From: JBDLSY01 sp041170585
Lineage (GTDB): Bacteria > Pseudomonadota > Gammaproteobacteria > Burkholderiales > Burkholderiaceae_C
Assembly (NCBI GenBank): GCA_041170585.1
Contig: JBEDNN010000037.1
Span: 1-64,000, forward strand
Direction of reading: 5' to 3'
DNA: 64,000 nt
Shown: piece after piece, positions 43,247 to 52,440 of the stretch
How positions within the stretch are numbered: position 1 is the stretch's first letter
How the letters are laid out: every line of letters starts with the position of its first letter
Made by a program: the position numbers and the translations under genes
The notes under the pieces: generated by a model
Database searches by the model: none
Seen by the model: only the letters and a program-made list of their open reading frames with translations
What the model was told of the DNA's origin: nothing

Positions 43247-44359
43247 TTATTTTGCAGTAAAAGTAATAATATGGTTAATAATTAACTCAATACCGATATA
43301 TTCGTCAATATTATGGTTATGATAACTAGGTATTAAAGATAATACTGTTTGTTTAGAAGGCAGCTCTAAAGAGTATAAAAAATACGCACCTCTAAAAAAT
43401 TTAGCAACTATTTTAGCTTTTAATGGGCTATTTTGGTTATATTGAATATCATCAGGACGAATGAGCAAATCAATTGGATGTCCAATAGAATATGTATTAA
43501 TTATAGAGTGTGTAATAATACCCAACTCGCATTCAATCTGTTGTGTAGTTAATATTTTTGCGGGTAATAATACACCTTCGCCAATAAAATTAGCTACGTA
43601 ACGGTTGATTGGTTCGTGATATAAATCATAAGGTGTTCCCCATTGACAAATTTTTCCATCAGATACAACGCCTATTTTATCGGCAACTGCAAAGGCTTCA
43701 TATTGGTCATGGGTGACTAAAATAGCCGTTGTGCCTGTTTGTTTTAAGATAGCTCTGACTTCTTGTCCTAATCGTTCACGCAACTCGACATCTAAATTAG
43801 AAAAAGGTTCATCTAATAGCAATAATTGCGGCTGTGGTGCTAAAGCCCTTGCTAAAGCGACTCGTTGCTGTTGTCCACCTGATAATTCATGAATATAACG
43901 TTTACCCAAAGTACTTAAACCCACTAAATCTAACATTACTTCAACGCGATTAGTTTGCTCGGCAACCGATTGCTTTTTTATTTTAAGGCCAAAAGCAATG
44001 TTGTCTGCAACGGTTAAATGCGGAAACAGAGCATAATCTTGAAATACCATACCAATACCCCGTTTTTGTGGTGGAATATTGATTTGAGTATTTGAGATTA
44101 ATTGTTGATTTAAAGTGATTGTGCCTGCAGAAATAGATTCAAAGCCAGCAATTGAACGCAGTACAGTGGTTTTACCACAACCTGATGCCCCTAACAAACA
44201 CACAATATCGCCTGAATTGACTGAAAATGAAAGTGTATTAACTATTTGTCGCTTACCAAAATTAATTTCAATATTGTCTACTATTAATAAAGGTGAAGGA
44301 GGGCAGTTAATAGAAATGATAGAATTTATAGACGTTGTAACGGTGTGAGATAGATTCAT
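43247..44359 (-). CDS. fbpC: Ferric iron ABC transporter ATPase
   Basis: A 370-residue ATPase energising ferric-ion import with FbpB. Walker A GASGCGKTTVL, Q-loop MVFQDYALFPHLTVADNIAFGL, signature LSGGQQQRVALARA, Walker B LLLLDEPFSNLD, and a C-terminal TOBE-type domain (DLLIRPDDIQY). The N-terminus has about 25 extra residues before LLIVDNIEINFGK. Last gene of the fbpABC group, separated from fbpB by 109 bp of simple repeats. Confidence 0.93.
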   Translation of the reverse strand: MNLSHTVTTSINSIISINCPPSPLLIVDNIEINFGKRQIVNTLSFSVNSGDIVCLLGASGCGKTTVLRSIAGFESISAGTITLNQQLISNTQINIPPQKRGIGMVFQDYALFPHLTVADNIAFGLKIKKQSVAEQTNRVEVMLDLVGLSTLGKRYIHELSGGQQQRVALARALAPQPQLLLLDEPFSNLDVELRERLGQEVRAILKQTGTTAILVTHDQYEAFAVADKIGVVSDGKICQWGTPYDLYHEPINRYVANFIGEGVLLPAKILTTQQIECELGIITHSIINTYSIGHPIDLLIRPDDIQYNQNSPLKAKIVAKFFRGAYFLYSLELPSKQTVLSLIPSYHNHNIDEYIGIELIINHIITFTAK

Positions 44360-44468
44360 TGACTAGTAATGCTCAATTAAAAATAACAAATAAAAATAAA
44401 TAAATAAAAATCAACAAATAAAAACAAATAAAAAATTAATACATAATACATAATACATAATATATTTT
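44360..44468. repeat. Simple repeats between fbpB and fbpC
   Basis: AAATAAAAATAA-type and ATACATA-type short tandem units fill the gap. No terminator hairpin is visible, so fbpC may still be co-transcribed with fbpAB. Confidence 0.7.
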
Positions 44469-46076
44469 TCAATAAGTTGTCTTTTCTGAATTAACGACCA
44501 AAATAATAACAGGTATTAAACCCGTTAAAACAATCATTAGACTTGGCAATGCTGCATTTTGCCACATACCTTCTGATGTGAGTTCAAACACACGCACAGC
44601 TAAAGTATTCCACCCAAAGGGGTGAGTCATTAATGTAATGGGCATTTCTTTCATAGCGTCTACAAAACACATTAGTACCGCAGTTAATATACCACCACGT
44701 AATAATGGTGTGTACAAACGCGTAATCATTTGTAGTTGATTAAGCCCTAATGAACGGGCAGCATTTTCTTGATTAGGACTAATGCGTTGCATAGCACTGT
44801 CAATCGGTTGAAAAGCGACTGCCATAAATCGGGTAACCAATGCCAACAGCATAACTGCAATAGATCCTTTTAAAACTTGATAGCCCGTGAAACCTAAAAT
44901 ATGAGTTATCGGGATTAATACATTGTCTAACCAAGCAACAGGTAAAAAGATACCGACAGCTAATACTGAACCAGGAACGGCATAGCCTAATGTAGCAATA
45001 CGAATTAACCAGCGAGTAGTCTTTTGATTAAAACGGCGTTGAATAAATACTAAAATTAATGCTAAAGTAGCGACGATACATGCCGTTAATAGTGAAATAG
45101 TCACAGAGCGAATAATTAAACCGATATATCTACTGTCAAAATCTTCGTACCACACTGTAGCAGTCCAGATAATTAATTGTACAACTGGGGCAATAAACGC
45201 AATAATTAATACTAAGCTACATAAACCAGTGGCCAAGTAACGATGCCAACCCCGTAGCTGAATACGGTCAGTGGCTATTATTCGCCCTTGATATTGTTTA
45301 GTACCGCGTCCCCATTGCTCTAAAGATATTAATGCAAATATAAATATCACTAAAATGAAAGCCAATTGTAAAGCTGCAGGTAAATTAAACAGTGAAAACC
45401 AGGACTTATAAATAGCCGTAGTAAACGTATCAAAGTTAAACATAGACACTGCTCCAAAATCAGCCAATGTTTCCATTAATGCTAAAGTTAAGCCCGCAAT
45501 TAACCAAGGTCTAGCCATAGGCAGTGCAACCTTCCAAAAGCCTTGTTGCCGTGATAAACCCAGCATTTGTGCCGCTTCTAAAGCTTGTTTTCCTTGGGTT
45601 AAAAACGCATTACGGGCTAACAAATAAACATAAGGATAAAATGACAGGCTTAGTATTAATAATACGCCGCCTGTTGAACGAATTCTAGGGAAGCCATTAA
45701 AATGACCGATGAATTGACGTAAAGTAGTTTGAATAGGTCCTGTAAAATCAAATAAACCTATGTGTACAAAAGCCAGTACATAAGCTGGCATTGCTAAAGG
45801 CAAAACTAAGCTCCAACTAAAAAACTTACGGCCAGGAAAATCGCAAATTGACGTAAACCACGCAAGCGGTACACCCAGTGCTAATACGCCTACGCTTACG
45901 CCTAACATCAGTATGAAAGTATTTTTCAGTACATCAGGCAGTACGTATTCACTTAAATGCATCCAAATATCGGTTTGAGGCGACAAAAATGCACTTAATA
46001 CCATACCTAAAGGAATAAGCGTTAATAAAGCAATTGGGGCAACATACAATGCACCGCGCAGTGGCAGATAACGCAT
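44469..46076 (-). CDS. fbpB: Ferric iron ABC transporter permease
   Basis: A 535-residue permease with two fused inner-membrane permease halves, as in FbpB/SfuB. Each half carries an EAA-type loop: EAAQMLGLSRQQGFWKVALPMARP in the first half (in segments) and ENAARSLGLNQLQMITRLYTPL in the second. About twelve hydrophobic helices are visible. The gene begins 3 bp after the fbpA stop, so the two are probably co-translated. Confidence 0.94.
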   Translation of the reverse strand: MRYLPLRGALYVAPIALLTLIPLGMVLSAFLSPQTDIWMHLSEYVLPDVLKNTFILMLGVSVGVLALGVPLAWFTSICDFPGRKFFSWSLVLPLAMPAYVLAFVHIGLFDFTGPIQTTLRQFIGHFNGFPRIRSTGGVLLILSLSFYPYVYLLARNAFLTQGKQALEAAQMLGLSRQQGFWKVALPMARPWLIAGLTLALMETLADFGAVSMFNFDTFTTAIYKSWFSLFNLPAALQLAFILVIFIFALISLEQWGRGTKQYQGRIIATDRIQLRGWHRYLATGLCSLVLIIAFIAPVVQLIIWTATVWYEDFDSRYIGLIIRSVTISLLTACIVATLALILVFIQRRFNQKTTRWLIRIATLGYAVPGSVLAVGIFLPVAWLDNVLIPITHILGFTGYQVLKGSIAVMLLALVTRFMAVAFQPIDSAMQRISPNQENAARSLGLNQLQMITRLYTPLLRGGILTAVLMCFVDAMKEMPITLMTHPFGWNTLAVRVFELTSEGMWQNAALPSLMIVLTGLIPVIILVVNSEKTTY

Positions 46077-46079
46077 TTT

Positions 46080-47099
46080 TTATTTATAGCCTACTCGGTC
46101 CATTAATCTAACTGCTGAAGTTTGTAGTTCGCCTGCTTTGTTCATATTAATTAAATTTTGCTTAAACGGTCCCCAATTATTGACCAAGCTATTTGCTTTT
46201 ATTTTTGGGTTAGCAGGGTATTCTAAATCTTTATCAGCATAGATACTTTGTGCTTTGTCAGAAGACAGCCATTCAATGAGTTTAATCGCACCTGATTCAT
46301 TTTTAGCATAGCGTGTTACACCAGCACCTGACACATTAACGTGAACGCCATTGGTTTTTTGATTAGCCCAAAATAATTTAGCATTGTAGGTTGCTTGTTG
46401 TTCGGCAGATAATTTATTTAATATACGGCCTAAGTAATAAGTATTGATAATCCCTACGGCGCATTGTCCTGCAGCAACGGCTTCAATTAACTGGGTATCA
46501 TCAGGAAATACATCGGTTGCTAAATTGTTCACCCAGCCTTTGATTATATTTTCAGTTTTAGGTTCACCGTATTGGGCAATCATCATAGCCACTAATGATT
46601 GGTTATATACTTTTTTACTGGTACGAAGGCATAACTTATCTTTGAAGCTGGAACCTGCTAATTGTTCGTAAGTCGATAATTGGTCTACTTTAATCAAAGT
46701 AGGGTTGTAAATCATCGTGCGGGCACGTATGGATAAACCAAACCATTGTTGTTTAGGATCGCGTAAATGGGCGGGAATGTTGTTTTTTAATTTTTTTGAA
46801 TTGATAGTCTTTAATAAACCCAATGATGAAGCTTGCCATAAGTTTCCCGCATCAACAGTAATTAAAACATCAGCAGGTGTATTGGTACTTTCAGCTTGTA
46901 GACGAGCCAATAAAGGGCCTTCTTTGTCTGTGAGCATTTTAATTTCTACACCAGTTTCTGCCGTATATTGATCAAATAAGGGTTTAATTAATTGTTCATT
47001 ACGGGCAGAATAAACAGTTACAGTTTCAGCAAACGATAGTGTTGTTAAAGTGGCTAAAGCAAGTGCTAGTACGGAGCGAGAGAGTAAATTTTTTTGCAT
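46080..47099 (-). CDS. fbpA: Periplasmic ferric iron-binding protein
   Basis: A 339-residue solute-binding protein. The start chosen is the ATG at 47099, giving a clean signal peptide that ends TLSFA before ETVTVYSARNEQ, the usual FbpA mature start. The frame stays open to 47210, but that extension only translates a repeat array (Phe/Ile/Leu alternation) and is rejected. Later marks are RARTMIYNP, IAQYGEPKTENIIKGW and GAGVTRYAKN. The phosphate/iron-binding tyrosines of the family fall in the GIINTYYLGRIL segment. No clear Fur box was found upstream by eye. Confidence 0.94.
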   Translation of the reverse strand: MQKNLLSRSVLALALATLTTLSFAETVTVYSARNEQLIKPLFDQYTAETGVEIKMLTDKEGPLLARLQAESTNTPADVLITVDAGNLWQASSLGLLKTINSKKLKNNIPAHLRDPKQQWFGLSIRARTMIYNPTLIKVDQLSTYEQLAGSSFKDKLCLRTSKKVYNQSLVAMMIAQYGEPKTENIIKGWVNNLATDVFPDDTQLIEAVAAGQCAVGIINTYYLGRILNKLSAEQQATYNAKLFWANQKTNGVHVNVSGAGVTRYAKNESGAIKLIEWLSSDKAQSIYADKDLEYPANPKIKANSLVNNWGPFKQNLINMNKAGELQTSAVRLMDRVGYK

Positions 47100-47156
47100 A
47101 TAATTTTTTAAGAATACAGTTAAAAAGTAAGGGATGTAAAAAATAAAATGTAAAAT

Positions 47157-47219
47157 AAATAAGAAAATAAATAAGAAAATAAACAAGAAAATAAACAAGA
47201 AAATAAACAAGAAAATAAT
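47157..47219. repeat. 12-bp tandem repeat upstream of fbpA
   Basis: About five copies of AAGAAAATAAAC. Read on the minus strand it opens a false N-terminal extension of fbpA. It lies about 60 bp ahead of the true start, where the promoter or leader should be. Confidence 0.88.
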
Positions 47220-47325
47220 ACCTACGTAATTTAGTCAAGTTTTATTTAAATAGATTTTACTATACTTAATTTACTTTAACTCACTTTAATTTACTTTAAA
47301 ACAAGGAACTTATAAAGTTACACAT

Positions 47326-48723
47326 TTAAATAGCAGCTAGTGTTAATGATTCGGCTAGTCCTATATACGCTTGCGGCGTTAATTGCATTAAACGATTTTT
47401 TTCATCTATCGGTAAATTTAATTGTGTAACAAATGCTTGTAATGATGCTTGATTAATACCGTCTTTACCGCGTGTTAAAGCTTTAAGTTGTTCGTAAGGG
47501 TTAGGCAAATCATGCACACGCATCACGGTTTGAATCGCTTCTGCGAGTACTTCCCAACTGTTATTTAAATCTTCGTTTAAACGGCTTGTATTTATTTCTA
47601 ATTTATTGAGTCCCTTTAAGGTACTGTCATAGGCTAATAAGCTGTAACCTAAACCTACACCCATATTTCTTAAGACTGTACTGTCGGTTAAATCACGTTG
47701 CCATCTAGAAATAGGCAGTTTTTCTGCCATGTGATGTAACACTGCATTGGCTAGACCTAAATTACCTTCAGCATTTTCAAAATCTATTGGGTTCACTTTA
47801 TGGGGCATAGTAGATGAACCAATCTCACCTTCTTTTAATTTTTGTTTAAAGTAGCCCACACTGATATAACCCCAAATATCGCGGTTAAAATCAATCAAAA
47901 TAGTATTGATTCGTGCTATGGCATCAAATAAGCGTGCCATATAGTCGTGCGGCTCAATTTGAATCGTCATTGGATTAAAAGTTAAACCTAAGCGTTCAAC
48001 GACGGATTGACTAAATTTTGGCCAATCTATATTTGGATACGCAATAATGTGGGCATTGTAATTGCCAACTGCCCCATTCATTTTTGCCAATAGTTCAACG
48101 GCATTAATGTCCGATTGGGCTGATTTTAGACGCACCAATACGTTAGCCATTTCTTTGCCGACAGTCGTTGGGCTGGCGGTTTGTCCGTGAGTACGCGACA
48201 ACATGGGCTGCCCTGCAAATAATTGTGCCATACTGCTTAATTGTTGAGTAATAGCGTTTAAAGATTGATTAATAACTTGACGGCCGCCTTGTAGCATTAA
48301 TGCGTGTGATGTGTTGTTAATGTCTTCTGATGTACACGCAAAATGTATAAATTCTACTGCGTGTGCTGCGTGTATTAAACGGTTTTCAGGGGTTTTTAAA
48401 GTTGTTTTTAACCAATACTCTACGGCTTTAACATCGTGATTTGTCGTGGCTTCAATCGTTTTTATAGCGTGAGCATCTTCTAAACTAAACGTATTCACTA
48501 TTTTATTTAAAGTATCTCGTTCAGCTTGGGGTAGGCTAGGAAACTGTGGCAAACCAGCATCAGACAAAGCAATAAACCAAGCCATCTCAACTTGAACACG
48601 GCAGCGTAACAAAGCAGCTTCAGAAAACCATTCGCATAGTGGTGATGTTTTGCTGGCATAACGCCCATCTAATGGACTTAAAGCAGACAATGAATTGAAA
48701 GGTGAAGGTGTTATAAAAGACAT
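47326..48723 (-). CDS. purB: Adenylosuccinate lyase
   Basis: A 465-residue purine enzyme that acts twice, releasing fumarate from SAICAR and from adenylosuccinate. Marks: LSPLDGRYASKTSPL, TTNHDVKAVEYWLK, FACTSEDINNTSHALML, SRTHGQTASPTTVGKE, the lyase signature GSSTMPHKVNPIDFENAEGN and RWQRDLTDSTVLRN. It is of the proteobacterial type with a full C-terminal domain. Divergent from a glutathione-transferase gene. Confidence 0.97.
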   Translation of the reverse strand: MSFITPSPFNSLSALSPLDGRYASKTSPLCEWFSEAALLRCRVQVEMAWFIALSDAGLPQFPSLPQAERDTLNKIVNTFSLEDAHAIKTIEATTNHDVKAVEYWLKTTLKTPENRLIHAAHAVEFIHFACTSEDINNTSHALMLQGGRQVINQSLNAITQQLSSMAQLFAGQPMLSRTHGQTASPTTVGKEMANVLVRLKSAQSDINAVELLAKMNGAVGNYNAHIIAYPNIDWPKFSQSVVERLGLTFNPMTIQIEPHDYMARLFDAIARINTILIDFNRDIWGYISVGYFKQKLKEGEIGSSTMPHKVNPIDFENAEGNLGLANAVLHHMAEKLPISRWQRDLTDSTVLRNMGVGLGYSLLAYDSTLKGLNKLEINTSRLNEDLNNSWEVLAEAIQTVMRVHDLPNPYEQLKALTRGKDGINQASLQAFVTQLNLPIDEKNRLMQLTPQAYIGLAESLTLAAI

Positions 48724-48813
48724 AAAAATAGACTTAAATTAAAATAATAAAATAATAAAATTTAAAAACACTAAAAATAAATAGTGAACGGTTGTAGTCT
48801 ATTGTATGATGTG

Positions 48814-48860
48814 AGATATTTTATTAAGAAATATCTAATGTTGTAATTTTACAACTTTTT
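48814..48860. other. Hairpins in the purB-GST divergent spacer
   Basis: Two small inverted repeats: GATATTT/AAATATC (48815-48835 region) and GTTGTA/TACAAC (48840-48845 and 48850-48855) followed by five T. The second resembles a weak terminator on the plus strand, but no gene upstream would use it. Confidence 0.35.
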
Positions 48861-48984
48861 GCTGTGTACAATATCAGTATTGAATGGCATAAACTTTAAC
48901 TATTCAAGTGACTGATATCATCACTAATAAGGCGTGTGCCAGTTTTTATGCTATTTTGCACATCTGTTTAACTTTAAGAAAATT

Positions 48985-49614
48985 ATGGCTTTACGATTAA
49001 TAGGTTCTACTACCAGCCCTTACACGCGAAAAGTCCGTATTGTGATGGCTGAAAAAAAAATTGAATATCATTTTGAAATTGAAAACGTGTGGGATTCACA
49101 GGTAGTCATTAGTCGTCACAACCCCTTAGGAAAAATTCCTTGTATGGTGATGGAAGATGATACTGCCGTGTATGATAGCCGTGTTATTGTTGAATATTTA
49201 GACACATTGACACCAGTCAGCAAACTTATCCCGTCAGCGGGTAAAGAGCGTGTAGTGGTTCGTACATGGGAAGCGTTGGCCGATGGTTTATCTGACGCCG
49301 CAATTGCAGCGCGTTTAGAACAAACTTGGGCTGGACGAACTGATGAGCAACGCTGTCAAGCGTGGGTAACACGCCATTTAGTTAAAATTCAAAACGCATT
49401 GCGTACAATGAGTGATAGTTTAGGCGAAAAATCATGGTGTTTTGGTAACAGTTATACTTTGGCTGACATTAGTGTTTGTGTTGCACTGGCTTACTTAGAC
49501 TTGCGTTTTCCAGCGATTAATTGGCGAGACAATGTCAATTTGGCTAAACTGTATGATAAAGTTTCACAAAAGCAAAGTTTTATAGACACTGACTACAAGC
49601 AGGTCAGTGCTTAA
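48985..49614 (+). CDS. Glutathione S-transferase family protein (YibF-like)
   Basis: A 209-residue protein with an N-terminal thioredoxin-like domain (TSPYTRKVRIVMAEKKIEY, NPLGKIPCMV, DSRVIVEYLD) and a helical C-terminal domain (WEALADGLSDAAIAARLEQ). The match in pattern is to E. coli YibF more than to SspA. The start is the ATG at 48985; an in-frame alternative at 48934 lacks a family match. Substrate unknown. Followed by a strong terminator. Confidence 0.88.
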   Translation: MALRLIGSTTSPYTRKVRIVMAEKKIEYHFEIENVWDSQVVISRHNPLGKIPCMVMEDDTAVYDSRVIVEYLDTLTPVSKLIPSAGKERVVVRTWEALADGLSDAAIAARLEQTWAGRTDEQRCQAWVTRHLVKIQNALRTMSDSLGEKSWCFGNSYTLADISVCVALAYLDLRFPAINWRDNVNLAKLYDKVSQKQSFIDTDYKQVSA

Positions 49615-49735
49615 TATTATCTACAATATATACAACTATGTATAAATAAACTATGTATAAATAAACTATGTATAAATAAACATAAATATAAACATAAACA
49701 GACATAAATATTAACATTAACATTAACATTGTTTG

Positions 49736-49757
49736 AAAGCGGCTTCGGTCGCTTTTT
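49736..49757 (+). terminator. UUCG-tetraloop terminator between the GST gene and dnaG
   Basis: Stem AAAGCGGC/GTCGCTTT (one G-U pair) closes a TTCG loop and is followed by six T in total. It ends about 20 bp before the dnaG ATG, so it also falls within the presumed dnaG leader. Confidence 0.85.
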
Positions 49758-49776
49758 TACTTTTTAAAAACTATAT

Positions 49777-51897
49777 ATGATTCCTAATCAATTTGTACAA
49801 GATGTATTGGCACGAACCGATATCGTTGAACTAGTAGGACGTTATGTTACTTTGCGTAAAATGGGGGCTAGTTTTACAGGGTTATGCCCATTTCATAACG
49901 AAAAATCACCGTCATTTAGTGTAAGTCCTAGTAAACAGTTTTACTATTGTTTTGGGTGTGGAGTCAGCGGCACTGCATTAGGATTTTTAATGGAATACAG
50001 TGGTTACGCGTTCCCCGAAGCAGTAGAAGAATTGGCACGAACCGTTGGTTTAACAGTACCTACTGAAGTACGTAATAAGCATCAATCACCTGACCAAGCA
50101 GATGAGGAGTCCAATTATCGCATGCAGTTATTACAAAACAACCTGTTAGCTGCACAATTTTATAAAAAACAACTGAAACAAACATCAAATAAAGCCGTTG
50201 AATATTTAAAAAAACGCGGTGTAAGTGGTGAAATTGCAGCTAAATATGGTGTGGGATATGCCCCCAATGACTGGCAAGCTTTGAATCAAATTGCACCTAA
50301 TTATCATGATGCAAGCTGGATTGATTGCGGTTTAGTCATTGAGAAAAAAAATGAACTACCCAGTAATATAGACAATCATACACCTTTGCCATCACGTCGT
50401 TATGACCGTTTTAGAGATAGAATTATGTTTCCAATTCGTTCAACCCGTGGTGAAATTATTGGTTTTGGTGGGCGAGTTATTGATCAAGGTGAACCTAAAT
50501 ATTTAAATTCACCTGAAACGGCCTTATTTAATAAAAGTCATGAGTTATATGGTTTAAATGAAGCCCGTATGGCTATTCGGGCTGCTGGATATGTTGTAGT
50601 AACTGAAGGTTATATGGACGTAATTGCTTTGGCTCAATGGGGTTTTCAGCAAACAGTGGCTACTTTGGGGACTGCTGTGGGCAGCAGCCATATACAAAAA
50701 TTATTTCGCTATACCGATCATATTATTTTTAGTTTTGACGGAGACAGTGCAGGTCGTAAAGCTGCATGGCGTGCCTTAGAGGCTAGTTTGCCTATTTTGA
50801 CAGAAATACGGCGAATATCTTTTTTATTTTTGCCTATAGAACATGACCCTGATAGTTTTGTACGTCAAGAAGGGACGCAAGCATTTCAACAGGCTATTGT
50901 CAATGCCTTGCCTTTGTCGCAAGTATTATTAAATACACTGATTGAGCGGCATAATATTCAGTATGCTGAAGGGCGTACTGCCTTATTGCAAGAAGCAAAG
51001 CCAATGCTACAGAGTATTCAGGCAGGTATGTTACGTTTGCAATTAACGAAAGGACTGGCATATTTAACAAAAATTAGTTCGGCTGAAGTAGAGCAATTTT
51101 TAAAAGTAGATTCAAAAGTAAATTCAAAAGTAAATTCAAAAATAGATTCAAAAATAGATTCAAAAGTAAATTCTTTAGTGACTAAAAATATAGCTATTCA
51201 TTCATCTCATACTGTCAATACAAACCATGTGGAGAATAACGTTAAACGGTATGGCATTCAAGCCGTAAAAACACACTCATTGCCTTTAAAAATGCAGCTG
51301 GAAGGCGGTATCAAACAGTCTAAACCACGATTAAGTAAAGAAGATTGGATTGCCCAACAAAAACATAATAAAACAGGCATTCGTACCAGTACAGGGGCTT
51401 TAGCCCCGCAAGCCAGTAAAGCCTACTTATTGGCTTTAGTGTTGTTAAAAGCCCCTGAACAGTACATTTTAGCGTGTCCTTGGTTAGTAGCTTGGCGTAC
51501 AGATTTAAAAAATGCTACATTAGATGAAAAAAATTTAGCGCTACTGTGCGATGCGTTAGAGTATGTACATCAAACAATACGTAACGACACTATAATGACC
51601 ATAGGTGAAGCTGATATTACGCAATACATTAGTCTGCAGGCAGAGCAAGGAAAAAGTCAAGCATTAATGGGCTGGTTACAAGCCGCTTATGCTAAAGAAT
51701 CAGAGGACAGTGTGTCGCCTGCCGTAGATGACGCGGTGCGTTTAGCGGCTTATTTACGATACGTACAGTTACAGTCCTTGTGTAAGCAAGCCGCTGATAA
51801 AGTGGGTAGTTCAACAGCAGCGTTACAAGACTATAAACATTTGAATGGCTTACTTAAACAGGCACAGGCTGCTTATGTGATTAAACCAATTGACTAA
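49777..51897 (+). CDS. dnaG: DNA primase
   Basis: A 706-residue primase, longer than the usual 580-650. The CHC2 zinc finger is at the N-terminus (CPFHNEKSPSFSV with CFGCG). The catalytic core has RFRDRIMFPI, GEIIGFGGRV and the TOPRIM marks EGYMD and FSFDGDSAGRKAAWRALE. The C-terminal helicase-binding domain is present (LLALVLLKAPEQY onward). The extra length is a linker after the core, SKVNSKVNSKIDSKIDSKVNS, coded by a 12-bp repeat at 51104-51173. Neither rpsU nor rpoD is adjacent, so the usual macromolecular-synthesis operon is absent. No good ribosome site precedes the ATG. Confidence 0.96.
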   Translation: MIPNQFVQDVLARTDIVELVGRYVTLRKMGASFTGLCPFHNEKSPSFSVSPSKQFYYCFGCGVSGTALGFLMEYSGYAFPEAVEELARTVGLTVPTEVRNKHQSPDQADEESNYRMQLLQNNLLAAQFYKKQLKQTSNKAVEYLKKRGVSGEIAAKYGVGYAPNDWQALNQIAPNYHDASWIDCGLVIEKKNELPSNIDNHTPLPSRRYDRFRDRIMFPIRSTRGEIIGFGGRVIDQGEPKYLNSPETALFNKSHELYGLNEARMAIRAAGYVVVTEGYMDVIALAQWGFQQTVATLGTAVGSSHIQKLFRYTDHIIFSFDGDSAGRKAAWRALEASLPILTEIRRISFLFLPIEHDPDSFVRQEGTQAFQQAIVNALPLSQVLLNTLIERHNIQYAEGRTALLQEAKPMLQSIQAGMLRLQLTKGLAYLTKISSAEVEQFLKVDSKVNSKVNSKIDSKIDSKVNSLVTKNIAIHSSHTVNTNHVENNVKRYGIQAVKTHSLPLKMQLEGGIKQSKPRLSKEDWIAQQKHNKTGIRTSTGALAPQASKAYLLALVLLKAPEQYILACPWLVAWRTDLKNATLDEKNLALLCDALEYVHQTIRNDTIMTIGEADITQYISLQAEQGKSQALMGWLQAAYAKESEDSVSPAVDDAVRLAAYLRYVQLQSLCKQAADKVGSSTAALQDYKHLNGLLKQAQAAYVIKPID
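51104..51173 (+). repeat. In-frame 12-bp tandem repeat inside dnaG
   Basis: About six copies of TCAAAAGTAAAT or the variant TCAAAAATAGAT, coding SKVN/SKID units in the linker between the primase core and the helicase-binding domain. Confidence 0.93.
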
Positions 51898-51930
51898 ATT
51901 AATGTACAGGCAGAAAATATTCTGTCCCAA

Positions 51931-52365
51931 CTAAGCCTGTTTAAAGTTGGTAGTGGCAGTAGTATTATTTACAACTTGAGAGTACTGAAGACGTTTTAAA
52001 CGGCCGATTCGTTTAAATCGTTTGAGTGCCAAGGTATAACGCCTAATAAACTGTTCAGGGTATTCAGGGGTAATAATGATTCTTTTAACCATACCACGTT
52101 TTAAACGAACACAAATAAATTTATTAGATGCACGGCGGTTACATAAACGAAGAGCTACGGTATAATCTAAAGCATCGTAGCTAATCATACGAATAGATTC
52201 TATATGCTTAACGTGAACTTTATACACTTTAAAGCGTTTAAATAAGCGAACGTAAAACACATGATTTTCTAAATGATAATCATAAAAAAAATCAAAATGG
52301 TTAATCATTAAAAACAAAATAATTGGTTTTAAAACTAACCATAGAATTAGCAATTTATAAATCAT
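51931..52365 (-). CDS. Basic membrane-associated protein of unknown function
   Basis: A 144-residue protein with one N-terminal hydrophobic helix (LLILWLVLKPIILFLMI) and a very basic remainder (RLFKRFKVYKVHVKHIESIRM, VRLKRGMVKRIIITPEYPE) with a pleckstrin-like strand pattern ending in a helix RYTLALKRFKRI. I do not recognise a named family. It follows qmcA by 75 bp on the same strand and may be in the same transcript as the stomatin pair. Confidence 0.65.
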   Translation of the reverse strand: MIYKLLILWLVLKPIILFLMINHFDFFYDYHLENHVFYVRLFKRFKVYKVHVKHIESIRMISYDALDYTVALRLCNRRASNKFICVRLKRGMVKRIIITPEYPEQFIRRYTLALKRFKRIGRLKRLQYSQVVNNTTATTNFKQA

Positions 52366-52440
52366 TGTAATTGATTACAAATAGTCATGGATTATTATAA
52401 ATAACAGTAAGTGATATTGACTGCTATTAAAATAATAAAA

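Noticed and set aside
47100..47238. Extended FbpA N-terminus or a separate hydrophobic small protein (alternating Phe, Ile, Leu)
   Set aside because: It is the translation of a 12-bp repeat array; the signal peptide at 47099 explains the true start.
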